Assembly: GCA_012845835.1 (NCBI GenBank)
Contig: JABAKD010000027.1
Span: forward strand, 13,066,487-13,130,486
DNA length: 64,000 nucleotides
From: Undaria pinnatifida
Taxonomy: Eukaryota > Sar > Phaeophyceae > Laminariales > Alariaceae
Reading direction: 5' to 3'
Positions within the stretch are counted from its first letter, which is position 1. Each line of letters starts with the position of its first letter. Both the position numbers and the translations under genes were made by a program. Of this stretch, positions 32,841 to 45,400 are shown piece after piece. The notes under the pieces are model-generated. The model saw only the letters and a program-made list of their open reading frames with translations. It did no database searches and was not told the origin of the DNA.

Positions 32841-34883
32841 ACCTTCATGCAGGTGCAACAACAGATATACTGAAAAGGAGCTTCACTTCTAACATGCCAA
32901 CTGACGACTTGTGTTTCACCCGGGTAGTTTTGGCGTAGCATCTCTACAAGCAAGCGGGGCACAGTCACAGTCACACCACGTGCAGCACAACAACATTGTG
33001 TACGGGGTTGTCTTGTTTGGCTGTATAGTATGCGCGTTGTATTCATCATGTTGCGTTTTATCATGTATGTCGACATTTTGGGTATCCGGCGCGACATATT
33101 TTGCCTGCATCTAGCATGGCAATAACTGCGGCTCGAGTGTGCATGTATGCAGTATTTACATATATTGGAGAGCTGTTGCGTCATGTTGCCCACATCTAGC
33201 ACGGCAGTACGACGCTGCGGCTCGAAAGGTTCCAAAAGGATGGAACAAAGATCAGAAGCAGAGGTCCTCTCTCTAGGAATATGATAGCCTTATGCTTGTC
33301 ACTGGAGCATTTTGAGTTCGTGCGTTTTGCCTGCAGTTTTGGCGGGATGGTACACGCGATTTTTAGTACTCAGTTTGATTGGTTTGCCTATTGCGTTTCA
33401 AGCACACACCACGTTCCAAGAACAACGAACACGTTCGAGTATACTACTAGTCTACCAGGTACAGTGTTGGCAGACGGTACATATATACACAATTTTGATT
33501 CTTGATCTCAGTAGTTTGTTGATAGGGTGTGCAACCATACACCACGCTATACACTCAATCCGAGGCAATCTTGACGAGGACGGCAATATCCGAGGCAATA
33601 TTGACGAGGACAGTAGGACGATACGACCGCCGTCATAAACAGTTCGATATCCCGAAGGTTTTTGATACTCTTTGGTATACCGCCCAATTGACTGACATGG
33701 TGGTTGGGCCTTGTTTTTTCGATTTTGGGTTCGTTTCCAACGTCGTGGCACATGGCTGAGGCGTGGTGTTCCCGCCTGACTCGGCTTCCTAGTTTTGCAA
33801 AGCACCGTAGATTTCCGTTGTATCGGTAGTTTTTGCTACCATTTTATGGCGTGTGGCCATGGTTGATCGATCAGCTGTCGCCCCGCCTTCTCGTATTTGC
33901 AAGAACCATGCTTGCCCTTGTGTCGGTTGTTATTTTCCGGTCGGTTGTTGAATTGTCGCCAGCTCTACTCGGTTAGCATTCACGCACATTACCCCATCTG
34001 GGTTTTTAAAAGAAGCGGGGGTTTTTAGAATAATGTTTCAACTGTGTTTCGTCCTGCCAACACTCCCGTCCCCCCCCCCCGCTTCTTCGTTGGAGGTATA
34101 TTATATTTGAACAAGGATTCTGCAGTGCACTACTAACTTATTGATTCGTAGTCACTGCCCTGAGTACACTAAGTATCTTACTCTAGATGCGAGAAATACT
34201 GTACGCGGGGCAACTCGGTTTGGTACTTCACGTCGGTGTATTGTATTTTCAAGTTGTAACTACTTGAATTACCTGGCCGCTTATTTCGCGGTCCAGGGTG
34301 GTGGAGTTTACTTCCCTGTGTATATGTCATCGAGACGTGTTTTCCTTGTCCATTTCGGGGGGGGGGAGGATGGTTGTGGCTCCACAGTTCCTAGCAATAC
34401 CTTAAGCGGAGATGTCGGTTGATGGTCTACTTTTGACCTATCAAGGCATATTTGGACTAACCATATACTAGTTTTAGTTTTAGTGTTTTAGTGTGTAAAG
34501 TTCCTTGACGACTGTCTGTGAAGGGGCAAGAGTGCCGCCAATCGACAGCTTTGATCTTATGGGTTCCCCTAGGTTTTCTTCTACATTCTGAGAATGTTTT
34601 GGGTTGAACGACATCGAATTGTAGTTCGTGCTGCACATGTTAGGAAGGCAATCCTGGCCATAATTTCGCAAAGCCTCCTGACGGGTAGGCTATTAGAATG
34701 ATTTCATATTTTTGCGATACTTCAGGAGGCTTCGAAAACCTCGCGGGTTACAGGGTTTAAGGAGCCACATTTTCGAATCGCCGTTCTAGGTCATGGGACG
34801 CGCGCGCTACTTGAACCCTCCCGCGCTTCCGCGTGTACGGCCCGTCAATTTTGTGTTCATCATTGGAGTGTATACATGCTATT
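32841..34883. other. no gene recognised
   Basis: Likely includes the 3' end of the protease transcript; no clear poly-A signal was chosen. Contains a 27-bp tandem duplication ('ATCCGAGGCAATATTGACGA', 33,555-33,612). Frames up to 149 codons (minus, 32,786-33,235) show no recognisable protein. Confidence 0.4.
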
Positions 34884-35150
34884 GACCAAGGTTACGGTAA
34901 CGGGGGCACGTTGGGTCCTTTGTTTTGCGGTGGCTCCGGGTCTCCCGCGAGCGTGCCTCCCCTGTTCGTTTTCGATCTTGAGCTGTGGCGTTGTTTCATG
35001 GTCACGATTTAAACCGTAATGGAATGCTAAGCTATGCTACGCCAGAGAACATCGCCTTGAGGTTTTTGTCAGTGAGGTAGAGGGTCACTCGTGCGAGTGG
35101 CCCAAACCTGATAGTGAAAAAGAGGGGTACCCCCCATATTGCGGCCTTGG
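34884..35150 (+). mobile_element. M2 MITE-like element
   Basis: Ends 'GACCAAGGTTACGGTAACGG' and 'GGTACCCCCCATATTGCGGC' then CTTGG; inner palindrome 'TCACTCGTGCGAGTGGC'. 267 bp. Confidence 0.75.
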
Positions 35151-35937
35151 TGTATTGCATGGCCCGTGACGGCTAATGCAGCTTCAAGACATTGGACAAT
35201 GTATTTTGAGTCCCATACGAACCTGCTTGATGTGCAGTCTCTACTCATGAGCAAACTGAGCGTACCAACTTTGATATCGGATAAATGAAATGTACTGCAA
35301 GGCATTTTTTAATTCAATGACTCGGCGTTTTTCAGTGCGAGCAAGTCGCTACTGTTTGTCGAGGACGCCTTTGAATGTGTACCGTTCAGTTTCGTGAACT
35401 TGTACTCAAGATGTTCAGGCACTGATCAGTCCCACCCCAGTTACTTCTCTTAACTATCTCCTTCCGCTGACTGTGGGTTAATGGCTATGGTACACTAACC
35501 TGACCCGGGGTCCGTCTGGCTGTTAAACCTGCACCTCGGACTAAACGCAAGGGTTGGCAGTCCATTACTTTTTAACACCCCCTCTTTTTGACCTCTGCAA
35601 AGAAGGCGATGAGCAAATCGCATTTCCCCACACAATCAACGAGTGTTTAATAGCGAAAACACGCAGGTTATGCTAGAAGCACTTACGGACTGATACGAAC
35701 AGACCTACACGAGCTGTCACACGCAACCAGGACTCGGCGGGACGACATTGCGTGTTACCAGCTGAGGTGTAGATCAAAGGTCAAGGCGCATAGCCTGAAC
35801 GAAATCGACGATGGGGAAAGTGCTACCCCTTACACCACGACGTAACGCATGGTGTAGCCTGCATTGCACTGGTCGACCCGACACAAGAAAAGGAATATGG
35901 GAAATATCTACCAGGCGAATTATTTAAACGATTCACT

Positions 35938-35965
35938 AGAGTTAGGATTAGGGTTAGGGTCAGCG
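35938..35965 (+). repeat. interstitial telomere-like sequence
   Basis: Reads TAGAGTTAGGATTAGGGTTA-GGGTCAGC, i.e. two perfect and two degenerate TTAGGG units. Confidence 0.6.
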
Positions 35966-36669
35966 TAATCGGACAACCATGCCTGCAGTTAATGTGATAA
36001 GTATACAGCTGTCAGGTCATGCAAATCTCACCCGGTCAAAAATGTGTGAAAGATTTGTGTGAAAGAGTCGAGCCATATATACCCCGTCCTGGAAACCGTG
36101 GTTTGCAACAGCTAGATAATCAACCCCCACCCGGAAAGCATGCGTTAAATCTTTAAGATCATACGGATACGGCTCGAACGTTGGCAACATGTATGCAAGA
36201 GTCGTTTCGTACGGTTCCGAACGGGGCAAACGTGCGTGCAAGGGCCGTGCCGTAGAGATCTCACAAGAGAAATCATATACTTAGCATTAGGTCATGCAGC
36301 AAATACAGCTCACACGCCCGAAAAACATCTGCGATGCAGATAACAGGCTACACATCTCTCCCCGGGCAAACGTGTGTGCAAGGGCTAGATCGTACATTTC
36401 ACACGCAAAACAAATGTGCCACATATCTTCAATGTGCAGCTCACTCCGTCCACAAACGTGTCGGGCAGTTAATAGGAAATTAACAGAATGGCGGTACACG
36501 TGTTGTACTGCATTGTAAGATTAATAATAGCAGTGAGCACAGGTTGGTCTTTTCTTCCGAGGGTAGCATTCCTATTACGTTCCTGTTAGTCCCTAAATGC
36601 AATGTTGTACTGCACCCCATTCATGCAGCGCAACCTGGTAAATTCCATCTTGATCGTCGGCCCAGATCC

Positions 36670-36745
36670 AATCCGACCCCGACGTTAACCCCAACAATAA
36701 CCCTAACCCCAACCCTAGTCCTAGCCCCAACCCTAACGCTAACCA
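36670..36745 (-). repeat. degenerate telomere-like sequence (CCCTAA/CCCCAA)
   Basis: About eleven units of the type CCCTAAC, CCCCAAC or CCCTAGT in tandem. On the minus strand this is TTAGGG-like. Confidence 0.65.
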
Positions 36746-38154
36746 TAGGAGGTAGGTGCTGGAGGTCGGCAGGGGCGATCACGGGCTTCACCACGTATTT
36801 CAGCGGCGTTTAAAGACCAAACTGGCCGGCAGAAAGGCCAGCATCTACCTATCAGGCCGTTGCACTGCACGAATGAGCGCGCAGCTCCGCGCCGCATGTA
36901 GGGGCTCCCCGACGACCTTCCCCAATCTCGTGGTGGGCCGACTTCCGCCAAGACCAACAATGGTCAAGCGGCAGCCACTTACGCCTCGGCTTTGTTAGTA
37001 GAGTAGGGAACTTTGCGCGGTCTGGCTGGCATTTTCCCCACTTTAAAGACCGCGTGAGGTGGTGATGACGCGTTGTATTTCAGCAACTCCAAGGCCGTGG
37101 AGTCTACTCTCCGGGAGCAGGACGGGGGCATCACCACAACAGAGAGATAACTATTTATGGGTGCAGTCTGAGAAGTGACGAGGCTGGCCGACAGCGTGGG
37201 TAGGCACACGCGCCGACAGGGAAGAAGGGAGTGTGAGAGGTGGATAAAACGGCTGCACCCAACCAACGAAAGCCAAGGCACACACCGGGTAATGAAACAG
37301 AAGAAAGCCACGCTCACACTGGGGCACTTTCTATTTCCAACATGCTTTTGGTTCGTTAGCTTGTGTAAACTATACTAGTAGCATATCCCGCTTATCGTAT
37401 TCAATACTTTTGGCGCGGTATGACAGTGGGCGCATCTCTGTCTTGCAGTTTGTTTGGACCCACAGCTTGTCGTGCAGCAGTCAGCAGCAGTAGTATCTAT
37501 GTCCCTAGGTTGAAGTGTCGGCACGGCCATTGGATCTGTTGGGTGTTGACGAGTAGAAGGAACGGTTTAGTGTAGTGCGAAAAACACACACCTGGTATAT
37601 AGCAGCGCATCGAGAGAGATACCGCACTTGTACAGACAATTTCTGCGGTCACAACCTACGTATAGTCTAGTCTATATATTATACGGTACCTGGTATGTGG
37701 TACAGTACCTGCTGGTATCGTACACAGATTGAAATACAGCATCCCTTATCGTACCGTATACTTCGTACCTATTAATAGAACTACTGTACTATTGAGTGGT
37801 ATAACGGAAGTCAGCCGTTGGACACGGGATACGACGGCTGTGACAACCGGGTTTTTCGTAAGATCGGACACATCCCATCAATCATCAAACATCGATGGCA
37901 CTAAACGGCACTTAAACTGGGATCTTGGATCTTTAGATCCAATATTCAACTGAAATTTTTGCTGTAATACCTTTCTTTGTGTCGAACATGTTCTCTCTCA
38001 AAACCGCTCCCACCCCCTGCCCTGCTGGTATGATATGTCACATACGCATGCCACACACGTTCTATCCACCCCCACCCTTGCCTTATCGAGCGAGCTTCCA
38101 TACAGAACAGAGCAACTAGCCACGCCAGGCGGGAGCTACAACTCGCTCTGGCAT

Positions 38155-38600
38155 CTACTACTACTGCTGTAGGGGGCAAGCTTTGGCGCTACTGCTGTAT
38201 CATCGCAGCAGCTGCAGCAGCTGCAGAAGCAGCAGAAGCAGCAATGCTCCAGCTACGAAGCTCGTATGTACAAGGCAAAAATATCGGCGCGATATCGGCG
38301 ACCGGTGCTACTCCGCATACTGCCGCTACTGGTCGTTCCCATCTGCGTCGAGCGGGTCCACGGCACTGCAGTACTAACCGGCGCGACAGAGGGGCCAACA
38401 CCACTCCTGTACGTGGTACGATCATACCCCATTTTTGCCTGGACCAGGATGACAGCATCATCATTATTTTCCCTTTGGGGCGCTTTTTCCCTCGAAGCGG
38501 CAGCAGCAGGAGCAGCAGCAGGAGCAGCAACAGCAGCGGGACTCAAACCCCGGAAAGGCTATGGCTCTCACCAGGAAGCAGGCGAAGAGAGGTTGGGGCG
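38155..38600 (+). repeat. CAG/CTG-rich trinucleotide clusters with an uncertain frame
   Basis: CAG-type clusters lie at 38,205-38,245 and 38,499-38,540. A + frame from 38,266 to 38,730 (154 codons) starts with a hydrophobic stretch (RPVLLRILPLLVVPICVERV) and crosses the second cluster as an Ala-rich run. Overlapping frames on both strands are equally long, so I do not call a gene. Confidence 0.4.
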
Positions 38601-38759
38601 GTACCACCCTAAATACACGTTTTATTGCGACAACTCCCGAACTCCCGGCGGATTAGTAGACCAGATTTTGTCGGGACACATCGCCATGTTCCGGCCGATC
38701 GTCTGCGATACAACCCAGGTGCGGATTTAGTGCGTTGTGTTGGTTGTTGGCCTTTCCCC

Positions 38760-39330
38760 GTTTTAGACACGATCTCACATTTTTCCATCGCATCGCCATG
38801 GCGTTGCTGCCCATGGGCCTTGACGGCAGTGCCATGGGCCTTCATGGCACCTCCACGGAACACTGACACGGAACTGCCGCCTGCTGCGGAAGTGCCGCCG
38901 GCCACAAGAAAACGCCATGGCAAAGACATGACACGTGCCACCGCACACGACATGGCACAGCTTCTACATGCCACAAGGATAATATACCGTGGTACTGCCA
39001 CGGGACTAAGGTTAAGGATTGAGTTAGAGTTGGGGCTAGAGTGTGAGCACCATAGCACAGCAGTGGTAGTCCCATGGCCGTACCATGGGACCTCCCATGG
39101 CAATGCCACAGGGAAGATTTTCACGGCAATGCCGTGGAAGTTTTCATGGCATGCCATGCAATCTGTTCCAAGCAAAACCATGGCAATGCCATGAAAGCTC
39201 ATGGTGCTGCGCATGGTAATTGCAGTAAAGCCCATGGCAGCGCCGTTACAGTGCTTTGTAACTCCGTGCCAGGGCCACGGCACGGTCCATGAGGCGACAT
39301 GGAGCGCCATGGGAATGCCATGACGCACCA
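38760..39330. repeat. CCATGG/GCCATGGC-rich palindromic cluster
   Basis: More than 25 CATGG or CCATG motifs in ~550 bp, many within larger palindromes (GCCATGGC, CCCATGGG, ACGGCAATGCCGT, GGCATGCC). The frames on both strands (His/Gly/Met/Trp-rich) merely reflect the motif. Related weaker clusters lie at 41,560-41,675 and 45,105-45,300. Confidence 0.8.
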
Positions 39331-40909
39331 TTAAAAATATCTCGAATAATGCACATACCCCCTTTTGAGACTCGTGTATAATAGCCGAACACCCGTCGAA
39401 AAGCGATGTTCGTCACCAAACGTCAGCAGTACGAGTAAGCCATGCTGTGCGCGTGTCGCACGGCTCCGTGCGTTGCAGTCGACCACATCCTCTACCTTTA
39501 CAACCCAGGCAAATTCGTGCGGCTCGTGCTGTACGAACGTTCTCATAATGTTATCATTTTTTTTGTTGTCAAATTTCCCCGCTGAAGTGTTGCCGCACAT
39601 TCTTCCTATTAATAGACTACTGGTGACACGCTTCATAAGATCGCTTTTTCGACGTATTTTTGGTCGCTGCACACATGAGTCCCAAAACGTTCTCCTACCC
39701 ACCGACATGCAGAACATCCAGTGTCAGTGCCGACTTTCATCCTAGAGGCATGCAAGCTCTGTGGTCACAAACTACGAGGCAGATACATGCATCCAGATGC
39801 CCCTAAGGAGATTTTTTCCTGTAATGCCAGCCGTACTGGATACGAAAAGCAAAAGCTGCACCAGGCAGCAAAGCAAGCAAATTGCACGAAACAAAAGCGT
39901 TGACCTTTATTTCTCCTTGTGGGAGGCAAACATTGACGACAAAAAAAATGTGTCTGATTAATTTCGTACGGGACGGGCCACACACGAACCGGCTAGAGTT
40001 GCTGGGGTACATAGTGGACGTGTCCGAAGCACCGCATGGTGAGGAAGGTGTACCAGGTATGCGACGTGTGCACACGCCGCACGATGACACTGTTGTACTG
40101 TTGCTGCTGCGGTTGCACTCTGCTCGATTGGAGGGGAGTGATATACTGCCGCACATACTTGCTATTTGTTTACAGTAGGTCGCTTTACCTTGGTTTTCAA
40201 GTGAGGGCCTTGGTATCTGCCTTTTTAGTATACGGTACAGCACAGGACACCAACTGAGAAAGAAACATGAATGCCGAATACCGACCGAGGCTGGGTTTCT
40301 TAATTGGGAGAGAGTGCCTTCTGCACCAACCTCGATACACCGGTTCCCGTGTTTCCGATGCTCCTGAAAATACCAGCCTGCATTTCTATTACCTCGTGTA
40401 TTGCTTTGTGTCCTGTACTGACTGTATGGCTTTTGCATTGTACCAAGGATGTGATAGCGGTCCGTCACCAAAGCCTCAGCATCGGTCACGGGCGTGCGGC
40501 CGACTCAATTCACGCTAAAATCTAATGGTTCAGGTGGCATCTAATGGTTCAGGTGGCATCTAATGGTTCAGGTGCCAGCAAGCTCACATTGCGTCAACTG
40601 TTTATGAAAGTGCAATTCGTTGCACTCCCTGTAGCTGCAGCTGTCATTAGACGCCTCTTCTCAATACTCTGTATCATACAGTCGTGGTTGGTGTTGAATC
40701 CGCACTGAGTTTAAGAGATAAAATATGGTAAGATGTGGGTTGGGTGCATTGACCGATCAAAAAGCGCCATGACAATAGTGGATAAGAAAAAAGTCGGGTA
40801 CTCTTTCTTGGTCCGTTCTGCGTCCATCCCATCCAGGATGACGGCAACCAAAAACTAACAATCCAGGGGGATATGCTTTGTTTTGTCGGTCTCGAATTTT
40901 CTCCCACTA
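39331..40909. other. no gene recognised; 19-bp triplicate
   Basis: TCTAATGGTTCAGGTGGCA is repeated three times (about 40,521-40,578). The minus frame 39,331-39,717 (128 codons) and the overlapping frame 39,803-40,489 (228 codons) lack any recognised motif. Confidence 0.35.
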
Positions 40910-41109
40910 TTTTTTTTTTTTTTTTATATCGTATATCCTCCGGCGGATGGATGGGGAAAAAAAAAGCTTTAGCTCACCACACTTCCACGTATTTTCATAC
41001 GCGTCGTGTGTCGATTTAACTCAGTTGCTTTCGCAGCCCAACGCTAGCTGGCGCACCCTTCGGGTCCCATTGTAGGTATAGCGTAAGCTGTCCCTATCAG
41101 TGGTCTTCG
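40910..41109 (-). mobile_element. SINE-like retroposon S1
   Basis: Minus sense: starts near GATAGGGACAGCTTACGC, ends CCATCCGCCGGAGGATA followed by an A-rich tail (17-T run on the + strand). Flanked by a 10-bp direct repeat TCTCCCACTA (40,900-40,909 and 41,110-41,119). About 90% or more identical to 56,622-56,824. Confidence 0.85.
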
Positions 41110-41119
41110 TCTCCCACTA

Positions 41120-41687
41120 CTATACGAATTATGTACGAGAGTAATTGTGTTGGTTGGCGACACCTCCCGACAGACATCCGTCTAGGACAGCCGTCAAGGA
41201 ACTCCCCATGTTTAGAAAGAAATACAACTGGAGTCTAAAAAGACCTTGACGGATCAGTCCTATCGGTTGACCGTCAAGAGATATCTGTTGTAGAGAAGGA
41301 GGAAGACACACGCGTATTGGACCTATATGCTGTTTGCTCAATGCACGTGGCGGGTGCTGTTCACGTGTTAGGCCCGTAGCATTTTGCGCGGGAGAAAAAA
41401 GTGTTTTTCGTCGCCTTCATCAATAATCTGCTGAGACGCACAGGCGAAGATTAATAATGTTGGATGCTTTTATGGTTTTTATGGTTATTTTGGTCCGTCT
41501 TTCAAGCGAATTTCAAGGGTGTGCCACACCCACGCCATTCCACATTCTTCCTTGCTGCTCTCCATGTGTGCCCATGGGAGGCCCACGGGGTACCCGCGGC
41601 AGAGCCATGGAAGAGCCATGGCAGATCCATGGCAGATCGGTGGGATACCCATGGCAGACCCATGGGAATCCCCGGGCCAGTAGTAGG
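41120..41687. other. no gene; CCATGG-type cluster at 41,560-41,675
   Basis: About eight CCATGG/CCCATGGG motifs in 115 bp immediately precede the duplicated segment. Otherwise nothing is recognised. Confidence 0.5.
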
Positions 41688-42245
41688 TAGTGGACACGCT
41701 CCATCCCCAGCCACCCTCTCTCAGCCGATGCCGGCCAAGTCGCGACGGAAATCGGCAGCGCCGACCCCTCGAAGTCGAGGAGACCCGGCCGCCGTCGCGC
41801 GTTCACCAGGCGCACACGGTTCCAGGCAGCTATCGCGGTGGCCGAGGAAGCCAACGAAACGTTGCGTATCTGTTGACAGTTTCTTGCTGGGCAAAATATA
41901 GGGGACGTTGAAAATTGGACATGATTATCGTCTTTTTCCTCATAATCCCGGCCGACATGGCATACCAAGCGAGATAACATGGAACACTTCGGCACATGAT
42001 ACATCCCTACCTGCACCCTGCTCGCCGCCTCGAGATATATGGCGCTCGGCAGACGTGTACTGCTGCTGCTGCTGTATATTGCTCCAGCTGCTGCTGCTGT
42101 TGTGCTGCGGCTACTGCTGCTTCTACTGCTGCAACTGCTGAGAGGGTGTGATAAAACAGAGCAGAGGATTCGAGACTGTGGGCGGGTCGCGGGCGATTTT
42201 TTTACATACAAAACAAACAAAAAAAGGTAAAACTTTATCAACATT
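41688..42245 (+). repeat. 0.55-kb tandemly duplicated segment, copy 1
   Basis: Aligns with 42,712-43,345 at roughly 85-90% identity, offset ~1.03 kb. Its GC-rich first 190 bp are open in one frame in both copies (SADAGQVATEIGSADPSKSR, then RRAFTRRTRFQAAIAVAEEA), both ending at the same TGA. Most differences change the amino acid, so it is probably a relic coding fragment, not a live gene. It also carries CTG-rich stretches (42,055-42,140). Confidence 0.75.
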
Positions 42246-42711
42246 TGATCGAGGTCCTGCAGCCCCGTAGCAAAAGGTTCTTGACAATATGAGCAAGATG
42301 CACATGTACTAGTTTTCTCCAGCTCTGTACTTGAGAGGGGGCCACGGGTTGTGACATGTAAAAAGAACACTATGCCCGATGCTACTATAGTCTATTGGGT
42401 TAGGACATGTCATGAGCAAAAATACTGGCGGCAGCGGCAGCGGTTGCAAGGTACACATACATATACTATTATAGAAAGATAAACATGTACTGTAAATACT
42501 GCTGTTGGTGAGGTAGAAGTAACATGCACGCGGAACCACGGGGTTGAGACATGACCAAACGCTCGCACAACTACACAACTACAAAGCGCAACTTCATATT
42601 TTGGACGGTAATATTGCTGAACGATTGGTGGGCGTCTTGTGTTCGAAGCGGTCTTATATTAACTTCCAATCCAGTCTCCTCCAGCGCCACCCCGAGATTT
42701 TTTTGTTTTCA

Positions 42712-43345
42712 TGTAGCCACCAGACGCCCCATCCCCAGCCAACCTCTCTCGGCCGATGCCGGCCAAGTCGCGGCGGAAATCGGCAGTGCCGACCCCTCGA
42801 AGTCGAGGAGACCCGACCCCCGTCGCGCGTTCACCAGGCGCACACGGTTCCAGACAGCTATCGTGGTGGCCGAGGAAGCCAAGGAAACGTCGCGTATCTG
42901 TTGACAGTTTCTTGCTGGGCGGACGTGAAACATTGGAATGGATATGGTTATTGTGTTGTTCCTAATATTCTCGGCCGACATGGCATACCAAGCAAAAAAC
43001 ATGGACCATTTTGGCGCATGATACATCCTATCTGCACCCTGCTCGCCGCCGCGAGATATACGGCGCTTGGCAGATGTTTACTGCTGCTGCTGTATATCGC
43101 TCCAGCTGTTGCTGTTGTGCTGCGGCTACTGCTGCTTCTGCTGCTGCAACTGCTGAGAGGGTATGATCAAAACAGACGCGACTCGAGACTGGTCGGGTAG
43201 CGGGCCATTTTTTTACAAACAAAACGCAGCTTGCAAAGATGAGTACTCGGTATCGACCCTAAATTCGTCGAACTCACAGCAGACGTCCTTAGAACCATTT
43301 TGTAGAAAAAAAAAAATGTAAAAGTTTATCAAAATTTGTAAAACA
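42712..43345 (+). repeat. 0.55-kb tandemly duplicated segment, copy 2
   Basis: Second copy. The same frame (SADAGQVAAEIGSADPSKSR) can be extended upstream to an ATG at 42,551, giving 117 codons, but the upstream part is not in the duplication. The CTG cluster is at 43,080-43,155. The right end continues with 'GCTTGCAAAGATGAGT', a poly-C/G element block. Confidence 0.7.
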
Positions 43346-44775
43346 ATTGGGGCGTTGCAAGTGATCTGCTCGTCTCAGGGAGGCGGAGCGAAATCCCGTG
43401 CCAAATAGAGCCAGCAAAGCGACATTTAATGCGCCGAGCGCTGCCACGCAGTTCGACCGAGATCCAAACATGCTTCATAATGTACTCATGGCAGGCTACT
43501 TGCCCTGCGGCCGAACGTGCGAGAAGAAACACTCGGCCGCCGGAGAGCAGCGAGCCAAGAAAAAACGACGATCATATTTGCATATACATATCCGCTTCAT
43601 GGCGGCCTCTGACGACCGTCAGGGAACCCTCCAGGGGGGCGGCTGTGGAGGCCGCCCCATCCCCTGACGCCGGGCACACGTCACCTTCGGCTCGTGGTGC
43701 AGGTTGTTGCGTATGTCGGGCTGCGACCAGACGGGCAGTTCTCTGTTTAGACTCAACTCCCTGTATCCGTATCCCTCTCTTCCCTTCCCACCCAAATTTC
43801 TACCACAGTTACGCGTCTCTAGTATACCTACACGCAGCACTGAATCCAGGGTGTAAAAGGTATCTCCACCCACATCCGTCTCTTCTCTTCCTAGCCATAA
43901 AACTGCACATTTCCTACATATATACTCTCCATTTATCGTCCATCTCCACTCCCCCCCCCCAGTTCCCTCAATCTACCCCCCCCGCCTCACGTCTATCTGC
44001 GCTTACTACCACTACTCCCACCACATTTTTCTCCTTCCACTACGCTCATCTCTCGTATATCTGAACTTCCCACCACTACGCTCACCGCAACCTCCTTCAT
44101 CCATCCACCCTCGTCTTTTGTCTAACTGCACGTTTCACGACTACGTCCACTGCATTTTCCTACATCGAGTCCCCCCGTCTTTCGTTTTTCTGCCTTTCCC
44201 ACCCATATGCCCATTACGTTTTCCTCCATCTACCATCCCCGCCTCTTCTTGTCTAATAGCACTTTCCGCCCATGCGCTCACCGCATAATCCTCAACGTGC
44301 CCCCCCCGCGTCGATCGCCTATCTGCATGCCGCGCGCTTAACCTGGAGTTAAGGTGGTTCACGTGATGGCCGGCAAACAACTTACGTTGTTCTCACACGG
44401 CTTGCTAAATGCATCAAATGCGCACTTCGTTGTGCACCAAAACGCAAAGCTGATTCTGGAAGCGAGAACTCCGTCTCCGTGAGGTATGCTAACACAAAGT
44501 ATAGCGAGGGCCGGAGACGGTGGTGATTCAATGAAATTTCTGTCTTGTGCTCTAAACGTATGTCAAAAGGGAAGAGTTCAATCAAGCGCGGATAAGCGCA
44601 GGGGCTAACTGTGACACGCATACATTTTTATATAGTACCCGGTATACGCATAATGTCTGTTATATTTTGCAGCGATGACTGTTTGTGGAAGAGCTGTTGG
44701 GTGGGTGTGGCGTCCTGCAATACCCCGCATCTAGATACTTGTCTACAGTAGTGCATGTGTGCGGGGTATGAATTT
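43346..44775. repeat. ~63-bp degenerate pyrimidine-rich minisatellite (43,870-44,335), otherwise no gene
   Basis: About seven units with a consensus near 'CGTCTTTCGTCTATCTGCAC' then 'TTTCCCACCACTACGCTCAC' and 'CGCATTTTCCTCCATC'. Frames through it are Ser/Thr/Pro-rich and do not hold across units. The flanks (43,346-43,870, 44,336-44,775) show nothing recognisable. Confidence 0.6.
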
Positions 44776-45020
44776 GACGCGTGCTACGATGGAGGTTGCA
44801 CTTCCCGTCTGAAATGGCTTCTGACTGACGGGGCTTCCTTGACCCAAAATCGTCAGAAATAGACAGGTCATTTTTTACGTGATTCTCGTCGTGTACCGAG
44901 ACCATGGAGTTGTTGATCCGGTAGCAGTTTTATTGTTCTCCGAATCGGTTATTGCGAGAGGTCTTAAGCTATTTAAGGAACCTCAGAAAAAAACGTTGCA
45001 CCTCTATCGTGACACGCGTC
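44776..45020 (+). mobile_element. M1 MITE-like element (best-preserved termini)
   Basis: Left GACGCGTGCTACGATGGAGG, right 'TGCACCTCTATCGTGACACG' then CGTC. The inner block 'TTGACCCAAAATCGTCAG' and 'GTTGATCCGGTAGCAG' are conserved. 245 bp. Confidence 0.85.
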
Positions 45021-45104
45021 ATTTGCACGAGACGCTTTTGAAGGAGATCTACTTAGCTAATAATGTAGAAAGCCGGTCAGACGTTGTTCTCTGACATCTT
45101 CTTT

Positions 45105-45400
45105 CTCACGGTCATGGGTATCACCTGGTAGACCCATCGTAGGCCCACAAGACCTACAGGATATCCATGGGTGATACGTAGGCCAGCAGTATAGACTCGT
45201 GGGCGACCTTTGGGGGACGTATGGGCCAGTCTATAACCCAATAGGCGATCCACGGGCAAAGCACGGGTCAGCACTACAATCTCACGGGTGATGCATGCTA
45301 TACCGGAACGATAATCGTTTCCGATCGAATGCAAGCCTAAAATCCGATACCCGATAAACACTCCGATATGTACCGGGTAAGATTCGATTGTTAAAAGTTC
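45105..45400. repeat. degenerate CATGGGTGATACC / CGATCC palindromic cluster
   Basis: Repeated 'CCATGGGTGATAC', 'GGTATCACCTGGTAG' and 'CACGGGTGATGC' motifs, then several CCGATA/ATCGG palindromes. No gene. Confidence 0.5.

Larger units (their letters stand above)
35151..38150. other. no gene recognised; TTAGGG-like fragments and degenerate repeats
   Basis: Telomere-like pieces lie at 35,938-35,965 and 36,670-36,745. A loose ~75-80 bp repetition ('GGCAAACGTGYGTGCAAGGG', 36,225-36,480) is visible. The GC-rich part at 36,750-37,320 has short frames on both strands without recognisable motifs. Confidence 0.4.

Noticed and set aside
38609-39331. 240-codon minus frame rich in His, Met and Trp
   Set aside because: Reflects the CCATGG repeat motif read as Pro-Trp/His-Gly; the opposite strand is similarly open.
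39803-40489. 228-codon minus frame
   Set aside because: No recognisable motif and overlapping plus frames of comparable quality; no splice or start evidence.
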